Shown: in pieces, positions 53,433-62,954 of the stretch
Layout of the letters: each line of letters starts with the position of its first letter
How positions within the stretch are numbered: position 1 is the first letter of the stretch
Assembly (NCBI GenBank): GCA_018971775.1
Contig: JAGXAB010000004.1
Span: forward strand, 1 to 64,000
Reading direction: 5' to 3'
Origin: Cyanobacteria bacterium REEB67
GTDB taxonomy: Bacteria > Cyanobacteriota > Vampirovibrionia > Obscuribacterales > Obscuribacteraceae
Length of the DNA stretch: 64,000 nucleotides
Notes under the pieces: generated by a model
The model's database searches: none
What the model saw: the letters and a program-made list of their open reading frames with translations, nothing else
What the model was told of the DNA's origin: nothing
Translations under genes and position numbers: made by a program

Positions 53433-55407
53433 AGCCTAGCTCACTGGCCGCCTCTTCGAAGGGCACGCGCATGCGCTGGCAATAGTGCAGAGCCATGATC
53501 GCCTGATCGACGCGCAATTTACCGGCATCGACGAAGCGCTGACAGTTTTTGGCCGCATCCAGGGTGAGATCGTCGAGCTTACCTGCCACCATCAAAATCT
53601 TGGAAATTTCACCGCCGTGCTTTTCCTTTACTTTATTGGCCGCTTCCAGATCGCTGTCGGTGACCAGGCCGGCCTGTTTGGTCAGAGCGATCGCCGCCGT
53701 CAAATCTTCGGCGACCGGCGCTTTGATCTGCTCGGCACTCTGACTTTTTACCTGAGCGCTAGTCGCTTCGCGGCGCAGCAATTCGACCGCTTCTTCCATA
53801 GTCATGGTGCCGCCGCGCATCACATCTTGTAAATAGAGAGCCGCTTTCAACTGCACAGCGGTGATGATGCCGGCCATAACCAGGACCTGACCGATCTGTG
53901 GTTTGATTTTCACCACCACTTCGTTGGGCTTGGGCGGAGTAATCTCGGGCTCGACGGCACCGCCGCGCAAATGAGCCCGACGCACAGCCTCGGCGGCCTT
54001 CACCGGGGAAAGCGTGCCCTGGCTGACAAGCACCTGCACCTGCAAAGCAGAATCAATAGTCAACTTGGGCACAAGCCCGGCTTCGACAAGGAGGCTGCCG
54101 AGCATGACAGCCGGCTTTTTGTGGGCCATATTGGGGGCCATCATCGGCATGGCATAAGGATCTTGACCGGGGAGTGGCATACCAGGCACCACCGGTAGGG
54201 AGCCGGGCATTCCGGCGCCGACCGGCAGAGTGCCGGCAGACATGAGCGGATCGCCGCCCTGGCCGGGCATCCCCTGGGGCGGATAGCCATATGGCGGATA
54301 GGCCGGGGGATATTGACCGGGAAAGTTAGGCTGCTGCAGCTGCGGATACTGGCCGCTAGCACCCGGATAACCGGGGGGCGGGGCATAACCGGGCGGATAG
54401 CCGGGATAGTTGGGAGGATAGGCCGGAGGCGAGGCTGGCTGACCAGGTCCGCCCGGGTACTGATTATAGCCCTGGGGCGGATAGGGCGGATTTGGACCGC
54501 CGGGATAAGGAGCCGAAGCGGGTACAGGATAAGCCCCAGATTGCGTGGACGCCTGCTGCAAACCGGGATCGGCATAGGCGGGAGCGGGGAACTGGCCGGT
54601 CTGATATTGAGGTTGCCCGGCCGCACCGGTACTATCGTAACTGCCTGTATTGAGGCTGTTTTGCTGGTGCTGAGCACCGAGGGCAATCTGCGGCTCGGCC
54701 AAAGGATTGATCATATCGGCCGTCGGAGCCGGTGCCTGACGACTGACATCGGCTGCTTGATCAGAAAGTGCCGGTGTGGAAGCGGAAGAATCGGAAAATT
54801 GAGATGGCACCGCCGACGGTGCAAATTCCCCTTTGTTGCCACCACGGGCAAAAGACTGGAAAGTCGACTGCTCCGGTTTCATAAACGGATCGTCGTCGCT
54901 CAAAAAGGGCGACTTCGGCAAATTGGTTTCGCTGCCTGCAGGCCCCGCCGAACCCGTAGCGGCGGACGCAAAAGAACTGCCGCCACCGAATTCTTTGGCC
55001 TGCCGCCTGTAGGCCTCGCTGTCATAGTAAGTCGATTGGTTTTCAACCGGGACAGTGGGTTTGACCGGGGGAGCTTCCTCGACCGGCGGGGCAAAAATAT
55101 TCGGACCGTCCGACGGCAGGGAGAGCGTCAGTACGTCATAGAGCAGATCGACATCGGCAAAACCGGTGCTCCACATTACTCTCGAACGATTGCCCTCGCC
55201 TTCATAAAGTGTCCAGATAGGCTCGCTGGCGCCGAGATCGACGCGCACTGTCAACGAGAAGGTCATGCCCAGCTTCTCTGTACGCCAGGGCATTTCGACC
55301 GTACAGGAGCGCGCCTTTTTACCCTCTTCGAAGAGGTTTTTGACATCCGCAAGCCGTGGCATGCGGGGTAATTGGTTGAGGCGGACATATCTCTTCGGAC
55401 GGTACAT
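53419..55407 (-). CDS. YPP-rich protein with MshEN-like repeats (paralogue A)
   Basis: The protein has 662 residues with GGGGAT upstream. Three parts are visible. (1) N-domain, ~15-115: LADVKNLFEEGKKARSC, VEMPWRTEKLG, LTVRVDLGASEPIWTLYEGE. (2) Pro/Gly/Tyr/Gln-rich disordered middle, ~225-425, with YPPGY-like repeats. (3) Three to four tandem modules at ~430-655 of the form (L/I)G.(L/V)L..AG(L/I)......AL..Q: MLGSLLVEAGLVPKLTIDSA, IGQVLVMAGIITAVQLKAAL, ISKILMVAGKLDDLTLDAAK. These resemble the MshEN/GspE-N domains that bind c-di-GMP or pilus-assembly partners. A close paralogue starts at 62955. Function unknown. Confidence 0.78.
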   Translation of the reverse strand: MYRPKRYVRLNQLPRMPRLADVKNLFEEGKKARSCTVEMPWRTEKLGMTFSLTVRVDLGASEPIWTLYEGEGNRSRVMWSTGFADVDLLYDVLTLSLPSDGPNIFAPPVEEAPPVKPTVPVENQSTYYDSEAYRRQAKEFGGGSSFASAATGSAGPAGSETNLPKSPFLSDDDPFMKPEQSTFQSFARGGNKGEFAPSAVPSQFSDSSASTPALSDQAADVSRQAPAPTADMINPLAEPQIALGAQHQQNSLNTGSYDSTGAAGQPQYQTGQFPAPAYADPGLQQASTQSGAYPVPASAPYPGGPNPPYPPQGYNQYPGGPGQPASPPAYPPNYPGYPPGYAPPPGYPGASGQYPQLQQPNFPGQYPPAYPPYGYPPQGMPGQGGDPLMSAGTLPVGAGMPGSLPVVPGMPLPGQDPYAMPMMAPNMAHKKPAVMLGSLLVEAGLVPKLTIDSALQVQVLVSQGTLSPVKAAEAVRRAHLRGGAVEPEITPPKPNEVVVKIKPQIGQVLVMAGIITAVQLKAALYLQDVMRGGTMTMEEAVELLRREATSAQVKSQSAEQIKAPVAEDLTAAIALTKQAGLVTDSDLEAANKVKEKHGGEISKILMVAGKLDDLTLDAAKNCQRFVDAGKLRVDQAIMALHYCQRMRVPFEEAASELGFDID

Positions 55408-55510
55408 TTATATCCCCGGATAAAAGACGATTATCTGTGAATTGCAGGCCGGATTCAATAGAAAACACCCCTTGTTTTTCAATTACCCCGCGAGCCCGGC
55501 CTTTAAGCTC

Positions 55511-58108
55511 TCAATAATCAGGGCAAAAAGTGGCGACTTTGCCGCCCGGGTCAGGCCGGTAAAGGGTTATCAGGTCCGACCAGTCCGATATTATCTGATT
55601 CCGATCATTGAGCAAAGCGGCCCTGACGTCGTAAAAACCATTTTTGGAATAAGCGGTCGGGTCGAGTTTAAAATAGGCCTTACCGTCCTTGAGGGGAACG
55701 ATGCAGGAGAGATTGACGACCGAATCTCGACCGGTCTCCGTCAAGAATGTGTCCCAGGACTGGTTGACTTTGGATATTTGCACAAGGACGCTCCTGGCCC
55801 CCGCCACCATGCCGGAGCTGGCTGCAAATTTGACCGCTTCGCCCCCTTGATAAAAATATTCGCCACTGGCCTGTGGCTCTGCCTCCATGACAAAGAGCTG
55901 AGGCATCAGGGCCCGGTCGTCACTGAGTGAAATCTGCGAAATACTGACCGCATCGATATTACTGAAGCTCAGCTTGAGACGCCGTATTTTTCTGTAGGAA
56001 TACCACTGGCCAAAATGCGAGACTTTGATATTCATCCTTGTCACAGCCATTTTTGCTCCAGCAGGCACTTTCGTCACCTGCAACAACTTACTCACCTGGG
56101 GCTCGTCATCGAAAGGAGCAGAAGCATCTTCCTTGTCGTCAAAGCCGACATAGACACCTGTAGCCGCCTGGGCTCGCGGCAGCTCAATCGACATATTCAA
56201 ATAGTCATAAGCGAGCGGATTGATGTCGAGCCCGGTAATCATCAAACCATCCCCGCCCTGGATATTGAGCCTGGACAGAAATACGGTTTTGACTCCATCG
56301 ACCACTTCGAAGCGGGCACGTTCGGCCGGGTCCGGATACCAGACGCGCTGAGGCCGGGCGCCCCCTTTGACGGGTGCTGTATCCATTATCGGCAGTTCAA
56401 TCGACGGCGGTGTATCGAGAAGCGGCTGATCGTATTCGACGATCTTGTAGTCGCGCCGATCCACGTCCCAGAAATAAGCACGTTTTACTTTGAGTTCGCT
56501 CAACTCCAGCTTGAAGCGGCTGCTGTTGACCGGCTCGCCGGGACCGACCAGAGCACGTTGGAAACCAATCATATATTTGCTGATCTTCTCTTTGTTAAAT
56601 GGCGGCTCGAGCAATTCGAGCATGTTGACGCCGCCCATCAAGACATGGGCACCGAGATAATCCTTGGGTACACTGACGACGATGATCTTTTTATCCGCTT
56701 TTGGATCTTGCAAATTGGCTTCGATCAGGGTCGCTGTTTTCTCCTGGATAGCTCTGACCTGCTGGCCGGCCAGGACCCAGTTGTAGCTGGCCAGGGCGGA
56801 AGCGACGGCCAGGGAAGCGGCAAGAGCATAAAAAGCGATACTGGAGGCGCCTAACAGAAATTGCTCCAGACCTTCACTCAGCACCATCAACTGCTTTTTC
56901 ATCGACGGCCGATCGCCCTTGCTCGTAGCGAAGATCAAAGCGGGCAGCAAGGCCACCATAGGCGCGGTGTAGAGATAGAGGACGCGCTGATTGTGCAGTG
57001 CGGCGTCCAGGCCCCAGAGTTGAAAAAGGGGAACAATCGAGGCCAGTAGCCAGAGGAAAAGAAAAAATGCAAGACGCAGATCGAGGCGCTGCGTGATCAA
57101 ACGAATCAACAAAATACTCAAGATGATGGCGTATATGGTGCCGAGGATGAGAATGGCGGGAGTCTGCTCGACTTGCCTATGGATGAAGTGAAAACTATGT
57201 TTGGCTACAGGAAAAGCGAGACGACAGAGATTGAGAGGATCACCCCAGCGAAAGAGAAGCCACTTGCCGAGCGCCTCGCCCATATCACCCGTATAGCCGC
57301 CGATAAAGCTTCCCAGAGCCTGCTTGCGCACAAAGAGATAGGCGACGGTCAAGAGCGCATAAGGGGAAAAGAACGTGGAAAACTTGGCCAGAGCAGACAT
57401 GAAGGCAATTTTTTCGGTGGCAACGCTGCGGAAATAAATAAACATAGCCACCACCACCAGTGGCAGTGTCACAGCCGATTCTTTGCTGAGCAGGGCCAGG
57501 ACAAAGGCGGCCAGCGATAGCGAATATGCCGGCCAGTGAAGCTTTCCGCTCTGCCAATCGCGAGCGCGGACGGCGGCCAAGAGACCAAAGAGATAAAAGG
57601 GAGCGGTGAGTAGATCGGCGCGACCGGAAATCCAACAGATATCTTCGGCGTGCAAGGGACTGACGACGAAGAGCAGGGCGGAAATGAAGGCGAAAAGATC
57701 GGCGCGCTCGCTCTTCATCGAAGCGCGAGCGAGCAGGCGCAAATAGAAAAAGAGCGCAAAAGCGGCGAGGATGGCCAGGAGGATATTGGTTAAATAGAAA
57801 CCCCAGGCGGCCGTGTGATAAAGGGCATAATCGGCCAGATAAGTGAGGCCAAGCAGGGGACGGTAAAAGTCCATCGAGGGCAGACCGAGATAACTGTGAG
57901 TAAAGTTATCGAAGACAAGCCGCCACTCGCCGTGAAAAACGCGGTAGACAAATTGCATCTGCCAGGTATCGTCGGCGATGAAATACCCACCGAGAACCAC
58001 GCCAAAAGCGGCAAAGGCGCTAAGGGTAAGCACCAGAAGCGGCAAGAGGAGCGAGCCTGGGCCGACAGGCTCTGGAGCGACAGGGGCTGGTTCTAACTTT
58101 TGCACCAA
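55511..58108 (-). CDS. Large multi-spanning membrane protein resembling PMT/TMTC glycosyltransferases
   Basis: The protein has 865 residues from TTG 58106-58108 (or GTG 58103-58105, better spaced to AGG). The N-terminal ~490 residues carry about 11-12 hydrophobic segments with a luminal loop bearing FIADDTWQMQFVYRVFHGEW, where acidic DD in the first loop is typical of GT-C enzymes. FYRPLLGLTYLADYALYH and VSPLHAEDICWISGRADLL are characteristic of the TMTC-like bacterial family. The C-terminal ~370 residues form an extracytoplasmic domain. GT-C enzymes add sugars from lipid-linked donors to proteins or glycans; the acceptor is unknown. It precedes the YPP-rich gene by ~100 bp on the same strand. 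Confidence 0.8.
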   Translation of the reverse strand: MVQKLEPAPVAPEPVGPGSLLLPLLVLTLSAFAAFGVVLGGYFIADDTWQMQFVYRVFHGEWRLVFDNFTHSYLGLPSMDFYRPLLGLTYLADYALYHTAAWGFYLTNILLAILAAFALFFYLRLLARASMKSERADLFAFISALLFVVSPLHAEDICWISGRADLLTAPFYLFGLLAAVRARDWQSGKLHWPAYSLSLAAFVLALLSKESAVTLPLVVVAMFIYFRSVATEKIAFMSALAKFSTFFSPYALLTVAYLFVRKQALGSFIGGYTGDMGEALGKWLLFRWGDPLNLCRLAFPVAKHSFHFIHRQVEQTPAILILGTIYAIILSILLIRLITQRLDLRLAFFLFLWLLASIVPLFQLWGLDAALHNQRVLYLYTAPMVALLPALIFATSKGDRPSMKKQLMVLSEGLEQFLLGASSIAFYALAASLAVASALASYNWVLAGQQVRAIQEKTATLIEANLQDPKADKKIIVVSVPKDYLGAHVLMGGVNMLELLEPPFNKEKISKYMIGFQRALVGPGEPVNSSRFKLELSELKVKRAYFWDVDRRDYKIVEYDQPLLDTPPSIELPIMDTAPVKGGARPQRVWYPDPAERARFEVVDGVKTVFLSRLNIQGGDGLMITGLDINPLAYDYLNMSIELPRAQAATGVYVGFDDKEDASAPFDDEPQVSKLLQVTKVPAGAKMAVTRMNIKVSHFGQWYSYRKIRRLKLSFSNIDAVSISQISLSDDRALMPQLFVMEAEPQASGEYFYQGGEAVKFAASSGMVAGARSVLVQISKVNQSWDTFLTETGRDSVVNLSCIVPLKDGKAYFKLDPTAYSKNGFYDVRAALLNDRNQIISDWSDLITLYRPDPGGKVATFCPDY

Positions 58109-58181
58109 AGCCTGATCACTCTCCGAGGGCCGCTGGTTATTGTGCTAACTTATACAGTCAAGATTATAGGGGCTTTTTATA

Positions 58182-59186
58182 GTGGGAACCGCAGAAAGAA
58201 AAGTCAAGGGCATAGTGATCGCCGCTAATGGTGATGCCGATGTCCTCGAACTCAGCCAGATCACGCCGGGTAATCCGGGACCGGGCCAGGCATTGATCAA
58301 AATCAAAGCAGCCGGCCTGAATTATATCGACATCTACCACCGGGTCGGACGCTATCCGCTGCCATTGCCCTGCACTCCCGGACTGGAAGCGTCGGGCATC
58401 ATCGAAGCCCTCGGCGAGTCGCAGCCGGGAGCGGAGATACCCTCCGACCTGAAGGTAGGCGATCGCGTCGCCTACTCCGGCAATCTGGGCGCCTACGCCG
58501 AATACTCCCTGGTCAAGGCGAACGATCTGATCGCCTTGCCAGCCGACCTCTCTTTCGAACAGGGCGCGGCCTTCCCTCTTCAGGGCATGACCGCCCACTA
58601 TCTGCTTCACGAATTCAGAGACGTGCAGGCCGGCGATTTCGTCCTCGTGCACGCAGCCGCCGGCGGCATGGGCCTGATCCTCGCACAATGGCTGAAACAC
58701 CTTGGTGCCATCGTAATCGGTACCACATCGAGTGCCACCAAAGAAGAGATGGCCAGAGAAGCCGGATGCCACTACACAATCGACTACAACAAAAAAGACT
58801 TCGTCCAGGAAGTGGACAAGTTGACCAATGGCAAGGGTTGCCCCCTCGTCATCGACGGGGTCGGCAAGACCACCTTTAACGGCTCGCTGCAAGCGGCGGC
58901 CAAAAGAGGCACGGTAATAATATTCGGGGCGGCAAGCGGCGTGGCCGAACCGATCGCTCCCAATGATCTGCAGAAAAAATCAATCACCGTATGCGGTGGC
59001 AGCCTTTTCAACTATCTCGACAGTCGCGCCGAGCTTTTGCAAAGGGCCAACGCCGTCCTCGACGGCATCGAGGCCGGCTGGCTCAAGCTCCATATCGGCG
59101 CCGTCCTGCCTCTGGAACAAGCGGCCGAAGCGCACCGGCTCCTCGAGTCGCGCCGGTCCACCGGCAAAATTATTTTAACGGTCTAA
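58182..59186 (+). CDS. NADPH:quinone oxidoreductase (zinc-free MDR)
   Basis: The protein has 334 residues from GTG 58182. It has the MDR signatures of QOR/zeta-crystallin: AGLNYIDIYHRVGRYPLPLP, TPGLEASGIIEALGE, VGDRVAYSGNLGAYAEY, the coenzyme loop HAAAGGMGLILAQW near 157-170, and VIGTTSSATKEEMAREAG. It reduces quinones with NADPH. It has no zinc cysteines. It is followed after 34 bp by proC and may be co-transcribed with it. It is divergent from the membrane GT gene. Confidence 0.9.
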   Translation: MGTAERKVKGIVIAANGDADVLELSQITPGNPGPGQALIKIKAAGLNYIDIYHRVGRYPLPLPCTPGLEASGIIEALGESQPGAEIPSDLKVGDRVAYSGNLGAYAEYSLVKANDLIALPADLSFEQGAAFPLQGMTAHYLLHEFRDVQAGDFVLVHAAAGGMGLILAQWLKHLGAIVIGTTSSATKEEMAREAGCHYTIDYNKKDFVQEVDKLTNGKGCPLVIDGVGKTTFNGSLQAAAKRGTVIIFGAASGVAEPIAPNDLQKKSITVCGGSLFNYLDSRAELLQRANAVLDGIEAGWLKLHIGAVLPLEQAAEAHRLLESRRSTGKIILTV

Positions 59187-59220
59187 GCGGTCTAGAAGAA
59201 TCAATTGGAGTTCCAAAGCA

Positions 59221-60054
59221 ATGCTCAAGGGTAAAAAGTTAGCCGTCATCGGTTGTGGAAAACTGGGCGAAGCGCTCGTGGCGGGCCTTTGTAAAAACAG
59301 TGAATTGCAAAAAAATGACATCACGGCGACGGTTGGCCGCGAAACGTCAATCGAGCGTGTTTCGAAGAAATTGGGCATCGCCGTCGGTGTCGACAATAAA
59401 GCGGCGGTCAAGGGAAAAGACATAGTTTTGCTTGCCGTCAAGCCACAAAACATGGACCGGGTGCTCGCTGAACTGAAAGACGTGCTGACGAAGGAACAAC
59501 TGATCGTCTCTGTTGCCGCTTCGGTGACCACCAGTTTTTGCGAAGAAAGACTTGAGGAGAAAGCGGCGGTAGTAAGGGCTATGCCCAACACGCCAGCCGT
59601 GATCAATGTCGGCATGACCGGCCTCTGCCACGGTTTGCATGTCAGCGCAGAACAGCGCAACATGGCCGAGGCTATCTTCAAGTGCGTCGGCGAAACAGTC
59701 TTCGTCGACGAATCGCTTATGGACGCGGTGACGGCACTATCAGCCAGCGGTCCGGCTTATCTCTATGTCGTCGTCGAGTCTCTCGCCGAAGCCGGCGTCA
59801 AACTCGGCATCCCGCGTGAAATCTCGACCTTGCTCGCCGCTCAGACCATGCACGGCGCATCGCGCATGGTGCTCGAGACTAAAGCCCATCCGGCCCTGCT
59901 CAAAGATACGGTGACCACTCCGGCCGGTTGCACCATCGATGGCCTGATGGAGCTCGAAGAAGGCAAATTGCGCGTGACACTGATCAAAGCGGTGGTAAAA
60001 GCGGCCGAGCGCGCCAGAGAGCTGGTCAACACTCAGAACAAAACAAGCAAATAG
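59221..60054 (+). CDS. proC: Pyrroline-5-carboxylate reductase
   Basis: The protein has 277 residues with GGAG upstream. The Rossmann motif GCGKLGEALVAGL is at ~11-23, and other family marks are KPQNM, RAMPNTPA, ALSASGPAYLY, and the C-terminal DTVTTPAGCTIDGLMELEEG. It makes proline from pyrroline-5-carboxylate with NAD(P)H in the cytoplasm. A 34-bp gap follows the quinone oxidoreductase. Its stop is 50 bp from the stop of the convergent LRR gene. Confidence 0.96.
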   Translation: MLKGKKLAVIGCGKLGEALVAGLCKNSELQKNDITATVGRETSIERVSKKLGIAVGVDNKAAVKGKDIVLLAVKPQNMDRVLAELKDVLTKEQLIVSVAASVTTSFCEERLEEKAAVVRAMPNTPAVINVGMTGLCHGLHVSAEQRNMAEAIFKCVGETVFVDESLMDAVTALSASGPAYLYVVVESLAEAGVKLGIPREISTLLAAQTMHGASRMVLETKAHPALLKDTVTTPAGCTIDGLMELEEGKLRVTLIKAVVKAAERARELVNTQNKTSK

Positions 60055-60090
60055 AAGTGCCGCGAAAAGCGAAATCTGGATTTGTCGGCA

Positions 60091-60124
60091 GACTGCGAAA
60101 TGGTCAGCTGACTACTTCGCAGTC
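60091..60124. other. Hairpin at the proC/LRR convergent junction
   Basis: GACTGCGAA (60091-60099) and TTCGCAGTC (60116-60124) are a perfect 9-bp inverted repeat enclosing the palindrome TCAGCTGA. It covers the last codons and TGA of the LRR gene. No T-run follows, so termination would have to be factor-assisted. Confidence 0.5.
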
Positions 60125-61075
60125 GGCCAGGTCTTTGCGCAATGACTCGAGGGCGAGATCATTCAATTTGGTCTCGGTCAAGGAGAGCTTTTTGAGTTTG
60201 CTGAGCGAGCCGAGAGCCGGCACGCATTCGTCATTGATCAAGGTGCGGTCGAGCCAGAGGCGCTCCAGTCGAGAAAGACCACGCAAATTGGAGACACTAC
60301 TGCTGGTGATTGGCGTACCGGCCAGATCCAGCTCTTTCAGACCACTGATCGCCGTCAACTTGGTGACATCATCATCGGTGAGCTTGCATTCGCTTGCGTC
60401 TATGGAATAGAGCACACCAGCCGGGATAGCGCTCAAAACGGTGAGATCGACTCGAATATCTTTGGCCAGTTCAAGCTGGATTTTTTTGCCTTTGGGCAGG
60501 TCGATTGTGCCTTTGGCCGGCGCAAGCGCCTCCCAGTAGTCAGCGTCATCATCGGACTCGACTAAAAATTCGCCGATGTAGTAATTGGCCGGCAGCTCTA
60601 CTCTGGTAAACCGGCTATCCACCGGCGCACTTTCAACCTTACCCATAGCACCTGCGGCAGCGGCGGCGGCCGCCGCCGGAGCTGTCGCTTTTTGAGCAGT
60701 TTGTCGAGCCTGAGCCTGTTGCATCTGCAACTGCTGGGCGGCGAGCATCGCCTCGCGAGCCTCGGCCAAACGCGCCATAAATCCACCGGGAGCTGCGCCC
60801 TGTACGCCCCTGGCAGAACCACCGCCACCGCCTCCACCTACGACAAGCAGGCCGAAAGTGACGATCGAAGCAACGATGATCTCAAGGGTCAAGCGCGAAG
60901 TATCCAGATCTATACGACCGGCGCCGGCCATAGTGGCAATCGGTGGTGCAAAAATAGGAGCATAGCCAAGGGGTATTTCCTGCACCCCGAACTGACGCCA
61001 GGGCGGGAAAACAGCAATTGCGCAAATGGCCGCCAGGCCGAGCATTAGACCAAATTTTTGTCTGTCGCTAAGCAC
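60104..61075 (-). CDS. Membrane LRR protein
   Basis: The protein has 323 residues from GTG 61073-61075 with GGAG about 11 bases upstream; an ATG ten residues later is possible. Two membrane segments lie at ~7-25 (FGLMLGLAAICAIAVF) and ~62-82 (LEIIVASIVTFGLLVV). A Gly-rich stretch follows, then an Ala-rich region, and a C-terminal leucine-rich repeat part (~220-323: LKELDLAGTPITSSSVSNL, LERLWLDRTLINDECVPAL, LKKLSLTETKLNDLAL). The repeats have the planctomycete-style LxxLxLxxTxIxD pattern. Interaction partner unknown. Confidence 0.8.
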   Translation of the reverse strand: MLSDRQKFGLMLGLAAICAIAVFPPWRQFGVQEIPLGYAPIFAPPIATMAGAGRIDLDTSRLTLEIIVASIVTFGLLVVGGGGGGGSARGVQGAAPGGFMARLAEAREAMLAAQQLQMQQAQARQTAQKATAPAAAAAAAAGAMGKVESAPVDSRFTRVELPANYYIGEFLVESDDDADYWEALAPAKGTIDLPKGKKIQLELAKDIRVDLTVLSAIPAGVLYSIDASECKLTDDDVTKLTAISGLKELDLAGTPITSSSVSNLRGLSRLERLWLDRTLINDECVPALGSLSKLKKLSLTETKLNDLALESLRKDLADCEVVS

Positions 61076-61207
61076 TTGATTTCAAACTCCACATTTTGAG
61101 GTCGGGTGATAACCCATTTATATCGCACGGGTGATCTAAACTATCTGAACTGGAGTCAATGCGTCGCTGCTTCTTAACATCCCCTCTGGTTGTGCGAGGA
61201 AAATTTT

Positions 61208-61564
61208 ATGTGGGAACGCTATAACAACATGGGTCAAAATGCCATGGCGCAGGGCAAACAAGCCGACGCCGAAGTGCAGTTCCGCCTCGCCATCAAAGAA
61301 GCGGAGACGATGGACGCCAAAGATCCGAAACTGGCCAATTCGCTCAACAATCTGGCTAATTGCCTGCGTCATCAGGGCAAATTTCCGGAAGCCGAAGAAA
61401 ACTACAAAAGAGCGATAGAAGTGAGACAAAAGGCGCTCGGGCCTCTGCACAAAGATCTGATCGGCATCTACGACAATTACGCAAAACTACTGCGGGCCAC
61501 CGGTCGGGAAGCGGAAGCAAAAAAAATGGAACTACACGCCCAGGCGATCTTCGCTAAAAACTAA
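61208..61564 (+). CDS. Small TPR protein coupled to hmgA
   Basis: The protein has 118 residues from ATG 61208 with GAGGA upstream; an in-frame TTG at 61190 is unlikely. Two to three TPR units are clear (AMAQGKQADAEVQFRLAIKE, LANCLRHQGKFPEAEENYKR, YAKLLRATGREAEAKKME), of the kinesin-light-chain type with conserved Leu/Asn spacing. It has no signal peptide. Its TAA overlaps the hmgA ATG by one base (TAATG), so translation is coupled. Confidence 0.85.
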   Translation: MWERYNNMGQNAMAQGKQADAEVQFRLAIKEAETMDAKDPKLANSLNNLANCLRHQGKFPEAEENYKRAIEVRQKALGPLHKDLIGIYDNYAKLLRATGREAEAKKMELHAQAIFAKN

Positions 61565-62874
61565 TGAAAAACAGCTACATATGCGGCCTCGGCAATCATC
61601 TAAGCAGTGAAGCGGAAAGCCGAACCATACCGGAAAATCAAAATTCTCCGCAAAAAGTAAAGCACGGCCTTTATGCCGAACAGCTCAGCGGTAGCTCATT
61701 TACGATGAGTCGAGGGCAAAATTTGCGGAGCTGGCTCTACCGCATTTTACCTTCGGTAAAACACGGTGCCTTCAAGCGCATCGACAATAAAAATCTGCTC
61801 AGCCGGCCTTTTCTCGACGCGCCGGCCACACCGGATCAATTGCGCTGGGATGCCCTCAAAATTGACAAAGAAGCAGCGGCGACAGGCAAAGCGGATTTCA
61901 TCGACGGACTTTTCACTATAGCCGGCAACGGCGACAGTGGCTCGCTGCGTGGTTCGGCAGTGCATATATACAGAGCGACGCAGTCGATGATCGATCGCTA
62001 TTTTTATAACGCAGACGGCGAGCTTTTAATCGTCCCCGAATTGGAAAGCATCGAAATCCGCACCGAATTTGGTGTCATGATCGTCAGCGCCGGCGAGATC
62101 GCCGTCATACCGCGCGGCGTCAAATTTCAAGTGCGTCTGCCCGCCGGTATCGCTCGCGGCTATATCCTGGAAAATTACGGTGAGCCTTTCCGTCTGCCCG
62201 ATCTCGGTCCGATCGGCGCCAACGGTCTCGCCGCCGCCCGCCACTTTTTAGCGCCCCAGGCAGCTTACGAAAACAGCAGCGGTGATTTTCGCCTGACGAC
62301 AAAATTTCAAGGCAATCTCTTCGAGGCGGCCATCGACCACAGCCCGCTCAACGTGGTCGGCTGGCAGGGGAATTATTTCCCTTATAAATATGATCTCGCC
62401 AACTTTAACGTCATTAACACTGTCAGCTTCGACCATCCCGACCCGTCCATCTTTACGGTCTTGACATCGCCATCCGAATGGCCCGGTCTGGCCAACGTCG
62501 ATTTTGTCATCTTCCCGCCCCGCTGGATGGTAGCCGAAGGCACTTTCCGACCGCCTTACTACCATCGCAATCTGATGAGCGAATACATGGGTCTGATATT
62601 CGGCGTTTACGATGCAAAAAGTACCGGCTTCGTCCCGGGCGGCGGCTCGTTGCACAACAGCATGTCGGCACATGGCCCCGACGCCGATACTTTCGAAAAG
62701 GCTTCCAATGCCGAGCTCAAACCCTCTTACCAGGGCAACACCCTGGCCTTCATGTTCGAGAGCTCACTTGTGTACACTCCCACTAAACAAGCCCTCGCTT
62801 GCGTAGAAAGGCAGAGCGATTACCAGGAGTGTTGGCAAGGGCTCAAAAATAATTTCCAGATCGAGCCAGAATAA
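61564..62874 (+). CDS. hmgA: Homogentisate 1,2-dioxygenase
   Basis: The protein has 436 residues. It opens the ring of homogentisate to maleylacetoacetate in tyrosine and phenylalanine breakdown, using Fe(II). The iron ligands fit the family: His334 and Glu340 in YYHRNLMSEYMG, and His370 in SAHGPD. Other family marks are NSYICGLGNHLSSEA near the N-terminus, SFTMSRGQNLRSWLYRILPS, and AVIPRGVKFQV. No hpd, fumarylacetoacetase or isomerase gene is adjacent. The TPR gene upstream is translationally coupled. Confidence 0.95.
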   Translation: MKNSYICGLGNHLSSEAESRTIPENQNSPQKVKHGLYAEQLSGSSFTMSRGQNLRSWLYRILPSVKHGAFKRIDNKNLLSRPFLDAPATPDQLRWDALKIDKEAAATGKADFIDGLFTIAGNGDSGSLRGSAVHIYRATQSMIDRYFYNADGELLIVPELESIEIRTEFGVMIVSAGEIAVIPRGVKFQVRLPAGIARGYILENYGEPFRLPDLGPIGANGLAAARHFLAPQAAYENSSGDFRLTTKFQGNLFEAAIDHSPLNVVGWQGNYFPYKYDLANFNVINTVSFDHPDPSIFTVLTSPSEWPGLANVDFVIFPPRWMVAEGTFRPPYYHRNLMSEYMGLIFGVYDAKSTGFVPGGGSLHNSMSAHGPDADTFEKASNAELKPSYQGNTLAFMFESSLVYTPTKQALACVERQSDYQECWQGLKNNFQIEPE

Positions 62875-62954
62875 AAAATTGTTCGGTCATATGTGTTTAT
62901 AACTTCCAGTCAGACGTGGCATATAACAATGAAGAAGAGAGTTTTGAGGAAACA

